From NCBI GenBank assembly GCA_016179965.1, contig JACPCF010000011.1, positions 1 through 62,007 of the forward strand: a stretch of DNA of 62,007 nucleotides. Direction: 5' to 3'. Under the pieces are notes generated by a model. That model ran no database searches and was not told where the DNA came from. It saw only the letters and a list, made by a program, of their open reading frames with translations. Both the position numbers and the translations under genes were made by a program. This document shows, one piece after another, positions 42,028-49,928 of this stretch; within the stretch, counting starts at the first letter, position 1, and each line of letters starts with the position of its first letter. The DNA is from Candidatus Rokuibacteriota bacterium. Lineage in GTDB: Bacteria > Methylomirabilota > Methylomirabilia > Rokubacteriales > CSP1-6.

Positions 42028-43107
42028 GTGGCTGACACGAAACCGACTGCCCCGGCCTCCGGGAAGCAGATCCGCCTGACCAGCTACGCGTCCTGCGCCG
42101 GTTGAGCCTCCAAGATGGGGCCCGGCGAGCTCCACGACGTGCTGACCGACCTCCGGCGCAACGGTCACCCCGACCTCCTGGTAGGGCTGGCCCGGCGTGA
42201 CGACGCCGCGGTCTATCGCATCAGCGATGAGGTCGCCATCGTGGAGACCGTGGATTTCTTCCCGCCCGTCGTGGACGACCCGTACACCTACGGCGCCATC
42301 GCGGCCGCCAACGCCATGTCCGACGTCTACGCCATGGGCGGTCAGGTGCTCTTTGCCCTCAACGTGGCGGGGTTTCCCCGCGACTTCCCGAAGGAGGTTA
42401 TCACCCAGATTTTCCGGGGCGGTGCCGACACGGTGGCCGAGGCGGGGGGGGTCGTGGCCGGCGGCCATACGGTAGTGGACGCCGAGCCCAAGTACGGCCT
42501 CTGCGTCACCGGCCGCGTCCATCCGGGGAAGATCTCCATCAAGGGCGGTCTCCGAGCGGGCCACCGCCTCTTCCTGTCCAAGCCGCTGGGCACGGGCGTC
42601 ATCGCCACGGCGGCCAAGGAAGACGCCTGCGGCCCCGACGTTCTCCAGGGGGCGGTCGCGAGCATGCTCAGGCTGAACCGCGTGGCCGCGGAGGTCCTCC
42701 AGGCCCTGGAGGTCCGCGGCGCGACCGACATCACCGGCTTCGGCCTGCTGGGCCACGGGGCGGAGATGGTGGAAGCCTCCGGCGCGGGGCTCCTGGTGGA
42801 GGCCTCCAGGCTCCCCGTCCTCGACGGCGCGCTGGCCCTGGCTGAAAAAGGCCATCTCTCCGGGGGCATGAAGCGGAACCGCCGCTACCTCGAGTCAACT
42901 CTCGGGGCCAGGGGCCACCTCATGATTGCCCCGGCCCTTTCTCCGGGGCTGATCAGCCTCCTCTTCGAGTCCGAAACCTCCGGCGGGCTCCTGTTCTCAG
43001 TTCCCTTGGAGCGGGCAGACGGCGTCATCGAACGGTTCAGAAAGCGCGGCGAACGCTGCTGGGAGATCGGCGAGGTCACCGCCGAGCCCACCATCCGGGT
43101 CGTCTAG
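42028..43107 (+). CDS. selD: Selenide, water dikinase SelD, itself a selenoprotein (TGA 42103-42105 read as Sec)
   Basis: 359 residues from GTG 42028 (AAAGGGGG upstream). The text SCAG-U-ASKMGPGELHDVL places Sec at codon 26, at the catalytic Cys position of SelD, with the essential Lys three residues later. Then LVGLARRDDAAVYR (ATP/Mg), ETVDFFPPVVDDPYTYGAIAAANAMSDVYAMGG, VVAGGHTVVD, and TDITGFGLLGHG. It makes selenophosphate for Sec-tRNA. Reading TGA as stop would force a start at the internal ATG 42115 and lose the active site. Confidence 0.93.
42103..42134 (+). promoter_or_regulatory. Bacterial SECIS element of selD
   Basis: TGA 42103-42105, 10-nt spacer, TGGGGC (42116-42121) pairs with GCTCCA (42129-42134), one G-U, 7-nt loop CCGGCGA. 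Weaker stem than in the UGSC genes, but the same spacing. Confidence 0.6.
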
Positions 43108-43223
43108 CCGCGCTCGCTTCGCTCATCGAATCTCTCTATTCGAGTCCTCCCATCTCATCGGACATACCGATTTGTGTTCCTGGCGAATCTCTATAGGATG
43201 AAGGCGCGTCTCAAGGACCGGAA
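43108..43223. other. Gap between selD and the Sec permease gene
   Basis: 116 bp. It contains the shared CCGATTTGTGT motif (43167-43177) and CTATAGGAT close to the start. No terminator is evident after selD, so the permease may be read from both selD and its own promoter. Confidence 0.35.
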
Positions 43224-44297
43224 ATGAGCAGCGCCAGAGCCCTCCACTTCGTCACGCTCAATCGGTACGCCCTGGGTCTGACCGTCCTGGGGCTGATCTT
43301 CGTCGGCGGCCTCTACTACGTGAAGTGGAGCCCGTACTATCACGGGACGTTCGTGGCCGCGACCCAGCATTCCATCGGCGCCTCGATCGTCTCGGGTAGC
43401 GAGGCCGCCCCGCCGTCGCCGTCGCTGGAAGCGGCTCTCGGCTATGCCTGGGCGTACGGCAAATCCATCTGGCAGGCGATGGTCCTGGGCCTCGTGCTCG
43501 GCGCCGGGGTGCAGGCGCTGGTGCCGCACGACTGGCTGGCCCGGCTCTTCGGCGGCATGCGCTTCAAGGCGGTCGCGCTGGCAGGCCTCGCGTCCATCCC
43601 GTCGATGATGTGAACCTGCTGTGCCGCCCCAGTGGCGCTGGGGCTCAGGAGGGGCGGCTGTTCCATCGGGGCCTCGCTCGCCTACTGGCTCGGGAACCCG
43701 ATCCTCAACCCGGCGACCATGGTCTTTATGGGCTTCGTCCTGGGCTGGCACTGGGTCGGGCTCCGACTGGTGGCCGGTGTGGCACTGGTGTTCGGCGTCG
43801 CGTACCTCGTCGAACGGCTCGTCGGGCTCGAGTCGGTCGCCGCCGATACCGAGCAGCGGGCGGAGCGAGCGGCAGGGGCCGTGGTTCGACCGGGCTCGAT
43901 CTGGGCGCGGTGGCTGGCGGCGCTGTGGCAGTTGGCCGTGGGCCTCATCCCGGAATACGTCGTCCTGGTCCTTCTGCTCGGCGCGTCCCGCGCGTGGCTC
44001 TTCCCGGCTGTGGGCCCGGAGGCGACCGGCATTCTCTGGACGCTCGGTCTCGCGCTCGCGGGGACGCTCTTCGTCATTCCGACGGCCGGAGAGATTCCGA
44101 TTGTGCAGACGCTGATGACGTTCGGCCTCGGGGTGGGTCCTGCCGCCGCCCTGATGACGACGCTGCCGCCGGTCAGCCTGCCGTCGCTGGTGATGCTTGC
44201 CAGGGTCGTTCCCCTGAAGGTCTTGGCGTTCGTGGCCGGCGCGGTCATCCTCCTGGGGGTGCTGAGCGGAGCGACCGCGGTGACCCTCGGGTTCTGA
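43224..44297 (+). CDS. ArsP/DUF318-type permease with Sec in the conserved membrane motif (TGA 43611-43613)
   Basis: 357 residues with Sec at codon 130. Text around it: ASIPSMM-U-TCCAAPVALGLRRGGCSIGASLAYWLGNP. In relatives the U position is the first cysteine of a C-x-C(-C) motif in a re-entrant membrane part. About eight to ten hydrophobic segments surround it (e.g. YALGLTVLGLIFVGGLYYV, IWQAMVLGLVLGAGVQALV, YVVLVLLLGASRAWLF). The frame is the same on both sides of TGA, and a 7-bp perfect hairpin follows. ArsP-type members export organoarsenicals; here selD precedes it, so a selenium or metalloid substrate is possible. Confidence 0.87.
43611..43644 (+). promoter_or_regulatory. Bacterial SECIS element of the permease gene
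   Basis: TGA 43611-43613, 12-nt spacer, GCCCCAG (43626-43632), loop TGGCG (43633-43637), CTGGGGC (43638-43644): 7 perfect pairs with G in the loop. Confidence 0.75.
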
Positions 44298-44329
44298 GCG
44301 ACCGATCGAGTCGCCCCCGCGGCTGGCTT

Positions 44330-44581
44330 CTACGGGACGTTGCGTTGGCGGAGAAATGAGAGCAGGCGGTCCTTGAGCTCGGGGGGGATGTCGGTCTCTT
44401 TCAGCTGCCGGGCGGCCTTGACCGTTCCCTTGTAGGTGTTCACGAAGGCGATGCAGGGGGCGCAGCCCTCCAGGTGAGCCTGGAGCCTGCAGGTCGTCAC
44501 GGAGTCGAGAGTGCCGTCCAGGTAGTCGGCCAGCAGGCTGACGATGTCCCGACACCGACAGTCGGACGGCGGCTTTGCCAT
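44330..44581 (-). CDS. Small zinc-finger (zf-HC2) anti-sigma-like protein
   Basis: 83 residues from ATG 44581, with AGGAGGGAT upstream on the complement. SDCRCRDIVSLLADYLDGTLD and LQAHLEGCAPCIAFVNTYKGT form the His-x3-Cys-x2-Cys ZAS motif. No membrane segment, so it would be a soluble anti-sigma factor or redox sensor. No sigma gene is adjacent. Divergent from the Cys-tail protein. Confidence 0.78.
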   Translation of the reverse strand: MAKPPSDCRCRDIVSLLADYLDGTLDSVTTCRLQAHLEGCAPCIAFVNTYKGTVKAARQLKETDIPPELKDRLLSFLRQRNVP

Positions 44582-44718
44582 CCCCGTGTTCGATCCCTCC
44601 TGAATTTCCAACACCTTACCACGGCCTCCCGAAGTTCGGCAACGCGCCGCCCCCGGGAATAACCTCACCTCTTCAGATGTTTTCGGTGCAAGGAGGATTC
44701 CAGAAAGGGGGACACTTT

Positions 44719-45183
44719 ATGAAGGCGATGTGTCGAGTCGGGCTGGTGATGGTGCTGGCCCTGACGGTGGTGGCGGCGCCGGCCTGGGCCCAGAAAGTGA
44801 CCGGCAAGCCCGTCACGGTGACGGGTCGGGTGGTTGACAATGTGTGCATCTGGCCCGCGGGGCTCAAGGGGGAGAGCCACCGGGAATGCGCGATCGGCTG
44901 CGACAAGGCCGGGGTGCGGATGGCCCTCCTGGACGAGAAGGCCAACGTGCTCTACACGATCATGGCCGACGCGCCCTTCAAGGACCCCAACGCCCCGCTG
45001 CGCGACCACTTCGAGCGGATGGTGACGGTGAAGGGAACCCTTTACACGGCCCCGGGCGGTCAGAAGATCCTGGCAGTTCAGGAGGTGAAGACGGCAGCCG
45101 CGGCTCAGCCGTGCGCAGCCAAGCAGCCCTGCGCCGCCAAACAACCGTGCGCGGCCAAGCAACCCTGCGCGCCGAAAAAGTAA
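44719..45183 (+). CDS. Secreted protein with a Cys-rich repeated tail
   Basis: 154 residues. Signal peptide MKAMCRVGLVMVLALTVVAAPAWA, then a beta-rich domain (VTVTGRVVDNVCIWPAGLKGESHRECAIGCDKAGVRMALLDEK) with three cysteines. The C-terminus is four copies of a PCAAKQ-type hexapeptide (45109-45180), giving evenly spaced cysteines. GGGGG precedes ATG 44719. The tail could bind metal or metalloid in the periplasm. The pentaheme cytochrome gene follows by 19 bp. No named family recognised. Confidence 0.7.
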   Translation: MKAMCRVGLVMVLALTVVAAPAWAQKVTGKPVTVTGRVVDNVCIWPAGLKGESHRECAIGCDKAGVRMALLDEKANVLYTIMADAPFKDPNAPLRDHFERMVTVKGTLYTAPGGQKILAVQEVKTAAAAQPCAAKQPCAAKQPCAAKQPCAPKK

Positions 45184-45195
45184 GAGGATAGAATA

Positions 45196-45231
45196 GGGGG
45201 CGATGGTTCTCTTCCGTCGCCCCCTCTTTTT
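45196..45231 (+). terminator. Terminator/attenuator hairpin that contains the cytochrome start codon
   Basis: GGGGGCGA (45196-45203), 13-nt loop, TCGCCCCC (45217-45224), then TCTTTTTT. The ATG of the next gene (45203-45205) begins at the last base of the 5' arm, so the same hairpin that could stop transcription also covers the ribosome site. Confidence 0.65.
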
Positions 45232-46435
45232 TCCCCTCGTCCTCTCCCTCGTGCTCCTCCTCTCGGGGGCCGAGGCTCAGAAGCCGTGGACTGAGACCGA
45301 CCAGCTCGACTTCCTGCGCCGGCACTGGTCGCGCCCCATCCCGCCCCAGGGAAAGCCGCCCGCCCGCTTCAGCCCCCTCGAGGCCTCGCTGCTCCCCGCG
45401 AGCTGCGGCACCTGTCATCCCGCCCAGTTCGCAGACTGGAAGGAGAGCCTCCACGCCAGGAGCATGGGGCCCGGCGTGAAGGGACAGCTCGTCGAGATGC
45501 TCGCCGGCGACACGGAATCGGCCCTCGGGTGCTACGCTTGCCACGCGCCGCTCAGCGAGCAGCAGGAGAAGGTCGCGGGGCGAAAGGGCGGGTTCGCCCC
45601 CAACCGGGCGTTCGATGCCACGCTCCAGGCTAGTGGGCTGGCCTGCGCGGCCTGCCACGTGCGCTCGCACCAGCGCTTCGGGCCGCCCAAGCGCGACGGA
45701 TCCCTCGCGAGCGAGCTTCCGCGCGAGCGCCTTCCCCACAACGGCGTGACCCGGACGCCCGCCTTTCTCCGGGCGGAGTTCTGCAAGGATTGCCACCAGT
45801 TCTCCCCGGACGGCTTCGCCCTGAACGGCAAGCTCCTGGAGAACACCTACGAGGAGTGGAAGGCGAGCCCGTTCGGCCGGGCCGGCGTCCAGTGCCAGGA
45901 GTGTCACATGCCCGATCGTCGTCATCTCTGGCGGGGGATCCACGACCCCGAGATGGTGCGCTCGGGAGTCAGCGTCGGCTTTTCCACCGACAGGGAGCGC
46001 TACGCCGTGGGCGACACGGTGGTGGCCACCCTCACGCTCACCAACAGCAAGGTCGGCCACTCCTTCCCGACGTACGTGACGCCCCGCGTGGTCGCGTCCG
46101 CGGAGCTGGTGGACCGATCGGGGCGGGTCCTGCCGGGGAGCCGTCAGGAAAAGATCGTTGGGCGGGAGGTCACGCTGGACCTCACGCGCGAGGTCTCCGA
46201 CACGCGCCTGGCTCCGGGTGAGAGCCTGACCTTCCAGTACCGGCAGCGGCTGTCGAGCGCGGGGCTCACGTTGAGGGTTGCGGTCACCGTCCATCCCGAC
46301 CACTTCTACGTCCGGTTCTTCGAAGCCCTCCTGTCCGGCGGGGCGGGGAAGGGGACCGCCCAGGTGCGAGAGGCCCTGCGGGCTGCGCGCAGCTCCCCCT
46401 TCGCCGTCTTCGTCAAGGAAGTGCCCCTCACCTGA
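45203..46435 (+). CDS. Secreted pentaheme c-type cytochrome (cytochrome c554-like)
   Basis: 410 residues with signal peptide (LFFPLVLSLVLLLSGAEAQ). Five CxxCH heme sites: CGTCH, CYACH, CAACH, CKDCH and CQECH, all in the first ~240 residues. The C-terminal ~170 residues form an Ig-like domain (VGDTVVATLTLTNSKVGHSFPT ... PGESLTFQY). This pattern is found in multiheme proteins of nitrogen, sulfur or metal respiration. ATG 45203 is inside a terminator hairpin. Confidence 0.87.
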   Translation: MVLFRRPLFFPLVLSLVLLLSGAEAQKPWTETDQLDFLRRHWSRPIPPQGKPPARFSPLEASLLPASCGTCHPAQFADWKESLHARSMGPGVKGQLVEMLAGDTESALGCYACHAPLSEQQEKVAGRKGGFAPNRAFDATLQASGLACAACHVRSHQRFGPPKRDGSLASELPRERLPHNGVTRTPAFLRAEFCKDCHQFSPDGFALNGKLLENTYEEWKASPFGRAGVQCQECHMPDRRHLWRGIHDPEMVRSGVSVGFSTDRERYAVGDTVVATLTLTNSKVGHSFPTYVTPRVVASAELVDRSGRVLPGSRQEKIVGREVTLDLTREVSDTRLAPGESLTFQYRQRLSSAGLTLRVAVTVHPDHFYVRFFEALLSGGAGKGTAQVREALRAARSSPFAVFVKEVPLT

Positions 46436-46453
46436 GAATCGCGGAGGTCTCCT

Positions 46454-46915
46454 ATGCGCGTGCTGTCGTTGCCGACCATTGTCCTTGGCGGCGTTCTGCT
46501 CGCCCTCCCCGTCCAGGCCCAGGACGGCAAGGTCACGCTGATCTCCAAGGCGCCGTTTGCCAAGGTGGCGGAGGCGCTCGAGAAGGCCGTCGGGGACCAC
46601 ACGATGGCGTTGGTCTGCCACGCCAATGCCCAGCAGGGCGCGGCGGCGCGCGGCGTCAAGATCGCCGGGAACCAGGTCTTCATGGTCTTCCGCAACGACT
46701 TCGCCGTTCGAATTCTGGCCGCCGCGCCGGAGGCCGGGTTCGAGGCCCCGATCCGCCTCTACCTCTACGAGAATCGGGACGGCACCGCCACGTTGACCTA
46801 CGTGAAGCCGTCCGCGGTGTTCAGGGCCTACCCGCAGCCGGAGGTGGGCAAGGTGGCCGCAGATCTCGATCCCATTTTCGAGAGGATCGTGAGCCAGGCG
46901 CTCGCGGCCCGGTGA
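46454..46915 (+). CDS. Secreted DUF302 protein
   Basis: 153 residues with signal peptide (MRVLSLPTIVLGGVLLALPVQA). DUF302 core: VTLISKAPFAKVAEALEKAVGDHTMALVCHANAQQGAAARGVKI, LYLYENRDGTATLTYVKPSAVF. Small alpha/beta fold of unknown role, often near sulfur or redox genes. It ends overlapping the GTG of the next gene. Confidence 0.82.
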   Translation: MRVLSLPTIVLGGVLLALPVQAQDGKVTLISKAPFAKVAEALEKAVGDHTMALVCHANAQQGAAARGVKIAGNQVFMVFRNDFAVRILAAAPEAGFEAPIRLYLYENRDGTATLTYVKPSAVFRAYPQPEVGKVAADLDPIFERIVSQALAAR

Positions 46916-47748
46916 CCGCCCTCGGCCTCTCGGCGTCACTCCTTCTCGTGCTGGGCGTCGGCGCGGCGTTCGCGAGTGATCTCCGGTGCCCCGACCCCTC
47001 GCGGATGGTCCTGATCGCCGCGGGGCCGTTCTGGATGGGGAGCGACGAGCGCGAGCGCGATCTCGCGCGCTCGTTGTCGGGCGAGGTGGTGCGGGCGGCC
47101 CGGTGGTTCGACGCCGAGCTGGCGCGCCGGGAGGTGACCCTTCCCGCCTACTGTCTCGACCGCTCTCTCGTGAGCCAGAGCGATTACGCAACCTTCGTCC
47201 GAGCCACCGGCCACACCCCGCCCTGGATCACTCGCGCCGAGTACGAGACGCAGGGCTTCCTCGTCCACGATTACGATCGGACGTGGACGCGCTTCCTCTG
47301 GCGCGACAACCGGCCGCCCGCGGGGTGGGAGGATCATCCCGCCGTCCTCGTGAGCGCCCTCGACGCGGAGGCCTATTGCCGCTGGCGCCGGCTCCGGCTT
47401 CCCAGCGAGGCGGAGTGGGAGAAGGGCGCCCGCGGCACCGACGCGCGACCCTTTCCCTGGGGAGAGCGGTGGGACGCCGATCGCTTGAACAGCGCCGAGC
47501 GGGGTCCGGGTCATACGACGCCGGTCACCCGGTACGAGAGCGGGATCAGCCCCTTCGGCCTCTTCGACCCTGTGGGCAACGTCTTCCAGTGGACCGCCAC
47601 GGCCGCGGGGGCGCGGGGCCGGCGCGTCGTCAAAGGCTGCGCCTGGGACGACGAGGCCGGTCTCTGCCGTCCGGCCTTCCGCCACACCCGGCCGGCAACC
47701 AGCCGCCACATCCTGATCGGCTTCCGCTGCGCGCGGATGCCGTCGTGA
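46912..47748 (+). CDS. Formylglycine-generating-enzyme (SUMF1) family protein
   Basis: 278 residues from GTG 46912, with a signal peptide. PDPSRMVLIAAGPFWMGSDERERD, LPAYCLDRSLVSQSDYATFVRATGHTPP, LRLPSEAEWEKGARGTDARPFPWGERWD, GNVFQWTA and HILIGFRCAR are the family's C-type-lectin-like motifs. No sulfatase is nearby. In this setting it may be a structural, Ca2+-binding member rather than a true formylglycine enzyme; the catalytic Cys pair of the C-terminal end is not evident. Confidence 0.83.
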   Translation: MTALGLSASLLLVLGVGAAFASDLRCPDPSRMVLIAAGPFWMGSDERERDLARSLSGEVVRAARWFDAELARREVTLPAYCLDRSLVSQSDYATFVRATGHTPPWITRAEYETQGFLVHDYDRTWTRFLWRDNRPPAGWEDHPAVLVSALDAEAYCRWRRLRLPSEAEWEKGARGTDARPFPWGERWDADRLNSAERGPGHTTPVTRYESGISPFGLFDPVGNVFQWTATAAGARGRRVVKGCAWDDEAGLCRPAFRHTRPATSRHILIGFRCARMPS

Positions 47749-47809
47749 CGTCCGGCTGAGATCGGGCGGTTGCCTTCGGGCAGTCTCGCGTGTACCCTGG
47801 AGCAACGCC

Positions 47810-48859
47810 ATGCGCCTCGCCCTCCTGACCCCCTTCGACTTCCCCTCGGTCCGCGGCAACGCCATCACTGCCAACCGGATCGCGCGCGGCCTGAGAGCGC
47901 GAGGCGTGGAGCTCCAGGTCTGGGACTGCTCGGTCGTTCCCGACGCCCAGGTGGAGCGCGAGGTGCAGACCTATCGTCCCGCGCTCGTCCACGCCTTCCA
48001 CGCCTTTCGGGTCGGGCCGCTGGCCCTGAGGCTGGCGCGGGCGCTCGAAGTCCCGCTGGCTGTGACGATCACGGGGACCGACGGCAACCACGATCTATTC
48101 GATCCCGACCGAGCCCAGACCGTCCGCCGGGTTCTGGAGGGCGCCTCGATCGTGACGGTCTTCCACGACACGATGCTGACGAAGATTTCGAGCGGCCTGC
48201 TGGACCTCCCCGCCAAGATCATCGTGATCCCTCAGAGCGTCTCGTTCGAGGACGGCCCGCCCTATCCTCTCGCCGGACGACTCGGCCTGTCCGGGGGTGA
48301 GGTCGTGTTCCTCTTTCCGGCCGGCATCCGGATGGTGAAGAACCCGCTCTTCCCGCTGGCTCCTCTCGACCGAGTGGTGCCGCGCTTCCCCCACCTCCAC
48401 CTGGTCTACGCCGGGCCGATCCTGGATCCCGAGGAGGGCGAGCGTCTGCTGAAAGCGCTCACGGGGCGGGGGTGGGCCGCTCACCTGGGGACCGTGCCTC
48501 ACAGCCAGATGCGGTCGCTTCTGGAAGCCTCCGACGTGGTGCTCAATTGCTCGCTCTCCGAGGGGGGCATGGCCAACTCGGTCCTGGAGGCCATGGCGTG
48601 TGGCCGGCCGGTCCTGGCGTCCGACATCGAGGGGAACCGCTCGCTCGTGGAGGATGGGGTCACCGGGTTGCTGTTCAGGGGGCCGGAAGAATTCGAAGCC
48701 AAAGCGGTCCGGCTCCTCGCGGATCCCGGGCTCCGGCGATCGCTGGGGCTGATGGGGCAGACGCGGATTCGCGCGCTCTACCCCCCCGAGCGGGAGCTGG
48801 AGGGCTACCTGGCCCTGTACCACCGACTGGTGCCGAGAGCAAAAATTGCCGTTCGCTGA
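47810..48859 (+). CDS. Glycosyltransferase, GT4 family
   Basis: 349 residues. GT-B fold with N-terminal LALLTPFDFPSVRGNAITANRIARGLRARGVEV-like opening and the nucleotide-sugar motif ASDVVLNCSLSEGGMANSVLEAMACGRPVLASDIEGNRSLVEDGVTGLLF (EX7E type). It transfers a sugar to an unknown acceptor. Alone on its transcript, followed by the MoxR operon. Confidence 0.87.
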   Translation: MRLALLTPFDFPSVRGNAITANRIARGLRARGVELQVWDCSVVPDAQVEREVQTYRPALVHAFHAFRVGPLALRLARALEVPLAVTITGTDGNHDLFDPDRAQTVRRVLEGASIVTVFHDTMLTKISSGLLDLPAKIIVIPQSVSFEDGPPYPLAGRLGLSGGEVVFLFPAGIRMVKNPLFPLAPLDRVVPRFPHLHLVYAGPILDPEEGERLLKALTGRGWAAHLGTVPHSQMRSLLEASDVVLNCSLSEGGMANSVLEAMACGRPVLASDIEGNRSLVEDGVTGLLFRGPEEFEAKAVRLLADPGLRRSLGLMGQTRIRALYPPERELEGYLALYHRLVPRAKIAVR

Positions 48860-48897
48860 GCAACCTGATAGGCTTAGCCTAAGGAGGCGCGCGACTC

Positions 48898-49911
48898 ATG
48901 GGGAACGCTGGGCGGGTCGGGGAATTCGTCGAGGCGTTCGGGAACCTCAAGGCCGAAGTGGGCAAGATCATCGTCGGGTACGACGAGGTCGTCACGGACG
49001 TCCTCGTCGGGCTCTTCGCGGGCGGGCACATCCTGCTCGAGGGGGTGCCCGGGCTCGGCAAGACCCTCTTGATCAAAACGCTGGCCGCGGGGCTCGATCT
49101 CTCCTTTTCCCGGATCCAGTTCACCCCCGACCTCATGCCCGCCGACATCATCGGCACCAATATCATCCTGGAGGACGCCGACGGGCGGCGGCACTTCCAG
49201 TTCCAGAAGGGGCCGATCTTCGGCCACATCCTGCTCGCCGACGAGGTGAACCGCGCGACCCCGAAGACCCAGTCGGCGCTTCTGGAGGGAATGCAGGAGG
49301 GGAGCGTCACCGTGTCCGGGATTTCCCACCCGCTGCCCTCGCCGTTCTTCGTTCTGGCCACCCAGAATCCCATCGAGATGGAGGGCACGTACCCGCTCCC
49401 CGAGGCCCAGCTCGATCGGTTCCTCTTCAAGCTCCGCGTGACCTATCCGGCGCTGGAGGAGCTCAACGAGATCATCGATCGCACCACCCGCTCCCGGGAG
49501 ACGGAGGTGCGGCGGGTCATGAGGGGCCCCGAAGTGCTGCGCTTCCGCGAGTTGGTCCGGGAGGTTCCCCTGGCGGCCCACGTGCGCGAGCTGGCCTCCC
49601 TCATCGTCATGGCCACCCACCCCCAGTGGGAGCAGGCCCCCGAAGCCACGCGGCGCTTCGTCCGCTACGGATCGAGCCCGCGGGGGGCGCAGGCGCTCGT
49701 GCTGGGCGGCAAGGTGCGCGCGCTCGCCCAGGGGCGGTACAACGTGAGCGTGGAGGACCTCAAAGCCGTGGCGCGGGCAGCGCTGCGGCATCGGATCATC
49801 CTGAACTTCGAGGGCGAGGCGGAAGGGGTGGATGTGGACGGTCTGATCGGCGACGTGCTGGACCAGGCGGAGGCGGCGAGCCGTCGGGGTAAGGAAGTGT
49901 TCTTACAGTAG
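48898..49911 (+). CDS. MoxR family AAA+ ATPase
   Basis: 337 residues. Walker A in LEGVPGLGKTLL, MoxR signature QFTPDLMPADIIGTNI, Walker B ILLADEVNRATPKTQSALLEGMQEG, sensor ATQNPIEMEGTYPLPEAQLDRFLFK. AAGGAGG ahead of ATG 48898. MoxR proteins act as chaperones for vWA and metal-cofactor proteins; this one begins a five-gene set with DUF58 and vWA genes. Confidence 0.92.
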   Translation: MGNAGRVGEFVEAFGNLKAEVGKIIVGYDEVVTDVLVGLFAGGHILLEGVPGLGKTLLIKTLAAGLDLSFSRIQFTPDLMPADIIGTNIILEDADGRRHFQFQKGPIFGHILLADEVNRATPKTQSALLEGMQEGSVTVSGISHPLPSPFFVLATQNPIEMEGTYPLPEAQLDRFLFKLRVTYPALEELNEIIDRTTRSRETEVRRVMRGPEVLRFRELVREVPLAAHVRELASLIVMATHPQWEQAPEATRRFVRYGSSPRGAQALVLGGKVRALAQGRYNVSVEDLKAVARAALRHRIILNFEGEAEGVDVDGLIGDVLDQAEAASRRGKEVFLQ

Positions 49912-49928
49912 GCCAGGGAGGGCCGATC

